A stretch of DNA of 8,148 nucleotides from the NCBI GenBank assembly GCA_030425615.1, contig JAUIAI010000080.1, positions 1 through 8,148 on the forward strand. Direction: 5' to 3'. Positions within the stretch are counted from its first letter, which is position 1. Each line of letters starts with the position of its first letter. The stretch is from Gammaproteobacteria bacterium (lineage in GTDB: Bacteria > Pseudomonadota > Gammaproteobacteria > Burkholderiales > Burkholderiaceae_E). Positions 6,513 to 8,148 of this stretch are shown here, piece after piece. The notes below the pieces were generated by a model. That model did no database searches. It was not told where the DNA came from and saw nothing but the letters and a program-made list of their open reading frames with translations. Both the position numbers and the translations under genes were made by a program.

Positions 6513-7448
6513 TCAGCCCTCGATGGCGCCGGCCGAGCCGAACTGCTCGCGCAGCACGTGCTTCTGGATCTTGCCCGTGGACGTCTTGGGCAATTCGGCG
6601 AAGCGCACGTCGCGCGGGCACTTGAAGCCGGCCAGATACTGGCGGCAATGCGCAACGATCTCTTCGGCCGAGACCTCGGCACCCGGCCGGGCTTCGACGA
6701 TCGCCAGCGGGGTCTCACCCCACTTCGTGTCCGGCTTCGCGATCACTGCCGCGGCCAGAACGGCCGGATGGCGGTACAGGACGTCCTCGATCTCGATAGA
6801 AGAGATGTTCTCGCCTCCCGAGATGATGATGTCCTTCGCGCGGTCCTTGAGCTTGACGTAGCCGTCGGGCTCGATGACGCCCAGATCACCTGTGTGGAAC
6901 CAGCCGCCGGCAAAGGCCTCGCCGGTGGCCCCGGGGTTCTTCAGATAGCCCTTCATCGTGATGTTGCCGCGGAACATCCCCTCTCCCATGGTCTGACCGT
7001 CCGCGGCCACCGGCTTCATGGTGGCCGGGTCCATGACCGTCATCCCCTGCTGGAGCTGATAGCGCAAGCCCTGACGCCCGTGACGCTGTACGCGATCGGC
7101 CAGGGGCAGCGCGCCCCAGTCTTCGTGAGGTGCGCAGGCCGCGGCCGGTCCGTAGACCTCCGTCAGGCCGTAGACGTGCGTGACCTGGAACCCCATCTCC
7201 TCCATGCCCTGGATCATTGCGGCCGGCGGCGCGGCGCCGGCGACCATCGCGCGCACGGGCCAGTCGATCCCCGCACGCAGGGCGGGATCGGCGTTCATCA
7301 GCGTGGTGTGGACGATCGGAGCGCCACAATAATGGGTGACTCGATGCCGGGCGATCAGTTCGAAGATCAGGCGCGCGTCGACCTTGCGCAAACAGACGTT
7401 CGTTCCCGCGACGGCCGGCAGCGTCCATGGGAAATACCAGCCGTTGCG
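6513..7448 (-). CDS. AMP-forming acyl-CoA synthetase, C-terminal part only (5'-truncated at junction)
   Basis: This is an adenylate-forming acyl-CoA ligase (ATP + acid + CoA to acyl-CoA + AMP + PPi) of the fatty-acid/short-to-medium-chain group, cytosolic, likely used in fatty or organic acid catabolism. About 310 residues remain out of roughly 540. Numbering from the TTG at 7457: the first family-like residues are NGWYFPWT (5-12); VYGLTEVYGPA (95-105) is the acyl-adenylate motif; GWFHTGDLG (185-193) contains Asp191; DRAKDIIISGGENISS (205-220) is the hinge motif; and LPKTSTGKIQK (289-299) carries the catalytic Lys296. The P-loop (TSGTTG-type motif) and the rest of the N-terminus, which should lie upstream of 7446, are absent. 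Beyond ~7446 the frame loses family resemblance and meets a stop at 7523-7521 with no ATG between. As it stands it would be inactive: a remnant if the junction is real, or an incomplete gene if it is an assembly error. Confidence 0.92.
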   Translation of the reverse strand, partial: RNGWYFPWTLPAVAGTNVCLRKVDARLIFELIARHRVTHYCGAPIVHTTLMNADPALRAGIDWPVRAMVAGAAPPAAMIQGMEEMGFQVTHVYGLTEVYGPAAACAPHEDWGALPLADRVQRHGRQGLRYQLQQGMTVMDPATMKPVAADGQTMGEGMFRGNITMKGYLKNPGATGEAFAGGWFHTGDLGVIEPDGYVKLKDRAKDIIISGGENISSIEIEDVLYRHPAVLAAAVIAKPDTKWGETPLAIVEARPGAEVSAEEIVAHCRQYLAGFKCPRDVRFAELPKTSTGKIQKHVLREQFGSAGAIEG

Positions 7449-7450
7449 AG
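7440..7450. other. Junction between high-GC and lower-GC DNA, truncating two genes
   Basis: To the left, the minus-strand frame matches the acyl-CoA synthetase family up to the Asn-Gly-Trp codons at 7445-7437. In the family a segment such as PMFHC would come next, but here it is unrelated. To the right, codon use and GC drop at once and a plus-strand methyltransferase frame begins. No IS end, target duplication, tRNA or attachment-site-like repeat is seen at the join. Position is accurate to a few bases only, since matching bases may be shared. Confidence 0.75.
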
Positions 7451-8148
7451 ATTGCAAAGCAGCTTTGGTGGTCCTCCGGCAATGTGCAGCCGCCAGAGGA
7501 TCGCTATGCGCTGGAAATATTCAAATTTGCCTGTACGCATGCGCACGTCGCGTTCGATATTGGCTGCAATACGGGATTGTTTGCGATGATGGCCGCAAAG
7601 ACCAATAGGGATCTCAAAGTCTTTGCTTTTGACCTGCTGCCTGAGGCTATCTCATTACTGATCGAGAACATCTTGATCAACGATCTTGCTGATCAAGTTT
7701 TTCCAACATTGCTTGGTGTCGGCGAACCGGGGCGAATGACGATTCCGATAAGCCTCAAAACAAGTAGTGTTCCGACGTCACTTTCAACAGATTTCGAGTT
7801 TGAACAGGGTGTGAAAGTGCGAATAGCATCGTTGGATTCATTGACTCCTTTTGTGCCAAACAATGTTTCTGTCGCTATGAAAATCGATGTCGAGGCGACG
7901 GAGCACAATGTATTCCGTTTTGGTGCCGGGTTCCTTACGAAACATTCACCCGACATGGTCTGTGAGCTCCTGAGGCGATCCCAAGTAACGGCGTTCGAGA
8001 AGACTCTAAGTGGACTTGGCTACTCTTTTTTCTTGATCGGCCCCAATGGCATTCAGCCCAAGGAACATCTAGAGCCCCATCCCAAGTACCGTGATTGGCT
8101 CTTCACAACTCGTCCTGAACGCTTTGATCATTTTGTTGATCGAGTAGC
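7445..8148 (+). CDS. FkbM-family SAM-dependent methyltransferase (partial; right end cut, 5' end uncertain)
   Basis: The frame from 7445 is open to the right edge (234 codons) and reads as an FkbM-type (Methyltransf_21) methyltransferase, enzymes that O-methylate sugars or other small molecules in glycan, O-antigen or natural-product synthesis. Counting from the codon at 7445: SAM-binding motif I is FDIGCNTG (37-44); Asp63 in VFAFDLLPEA is placed to bind the SAM ribose; and MKIDVEATEHNVF (145-157) is the family's late motif, usually KIDVEGxE, with Ala in place of Gly. A PDMVCELL segment follows as expected. The true start is not certain: GTG at 7484 gives a plausible N-terminus (VQPPEDRYALEIF), while the in-frame ATG at 7427 lies in the acyl-CoA synthetase side of the junction. 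Neither has a good Shine-Dalgarno, so the native 5' end is probably missing. GC near 45-50% sets it apart from every gene to the left. The substrate is unknown. Confidence 0.88.
7672..7702 (+). repeat. Terminator-like inverted repeat inside the methyltransferase gene
   Basis: CTTGATCA at 7672-7679 pairs perfectly with TGATCAAG at 7690-7697 around a ten-base loop, followed on the plus strand by five T (7698-7702). The shape is that of an intrinsic terminator, but the stem is AT-rich and the segment is coding (residues ILINDLADQVF), so it is probably fortuitous. Confidence 0.35.

Noticed and set aside
6394..6648. Extended N-terminus of the STAS protein
   Set aside because: It would overlap the synthetase coding region and adds residues unlike any STAS protein. 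The ATG at 6393 gives normal family length.
4432..6861. 809-codon plus-strand open frame opposite the phosphatase, STAS and synthetase genes
   Set aside because: It runs across three well-recognised minus-strand genes, has an Arg/His/Asp-rich composition with no domain, and is explained by high GC in the opposite strand.
7693..7956. 87-codon minus-strand frame in the low-GC region
   Set aside because: It is antisense to the conserved FkbM motifs and has no recognisable features of its own.
7440..8148. Transposon, prophage or attachment-site insertion at the junction
   Set aside because: No transposase, integrase, terminal inverted repeat, target duplication or tRNA segment is visible within the window.

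Overview
The window is about 7.4 kb of high-GC DNA (roughly two-thirds to three-quarters G+C) carrying six genes or gene parts, all on the minus strand. It is joined near position 7446 to about 0.7 kb of clearly lower-GC DNA (roughly 45-50%) carrying one plus-strand gene. The gene content, a lipobox lipoprotein, a signal peptide and an HsbR/HsbA-type partner-switching pair, suggests a high-GC Gram-negative bacterium, probably a gamma- or betaproteobacterium. That assignment is inference; there is no rRNA or other marker. No tRNA, rRNA, CRISPR array, IS element or transposase gene was seen.

Layout in transcription order on the minus strand (right to left): (1) the C-terminal ~310 residues of an AMP-forming acyl-CoA synthetase, cut off at its 5' side by the junction at ~7446; (2) a 114-residue STAS-domain anti-sigma-factor antagonist; (3) a 927-residue membrane sensor with two PAS domains, a PP2C/SpoIIE-type phosphatase and a C-terminal RsbW-like kinase domain; (4) after a terminator-like hairpin, a 59-residue lipoprotein followed 23 bp later by a 749-residue exported protein of unknown function; (5) after a 133-bp gap with a strong hairpin, an SDR-family oxidoreductase that runs off the left edge. 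The right end holds an FkbM-family methyltransferase on the plus strand, cut off at the right edge and probably also at its 5' side by the junction.

Genes 2 and 3 form a partner-switching module. The phosphatase would remove, and the kinase would add, a phosphate on the conserved serine of the STAS protein, so that a signal sensed at the membrane sets its phosphorylation state and hence its binding to an unseen target. The kinase half lacks the usual ATP-binding aspartate, so the balance may lean to the phosphatase. Genes in (4) form a likely two-gene envelope operon with no named function.

The most notable structural point is the junction near 7446. Two unrelated genes, facing away from each other, both lose their 5' ends at the same place and base composition changes sharply. 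This is either a real rearrangement or horizontally acquired segment, or a chimeric assembly, and everything to its right should be read with that in mind.
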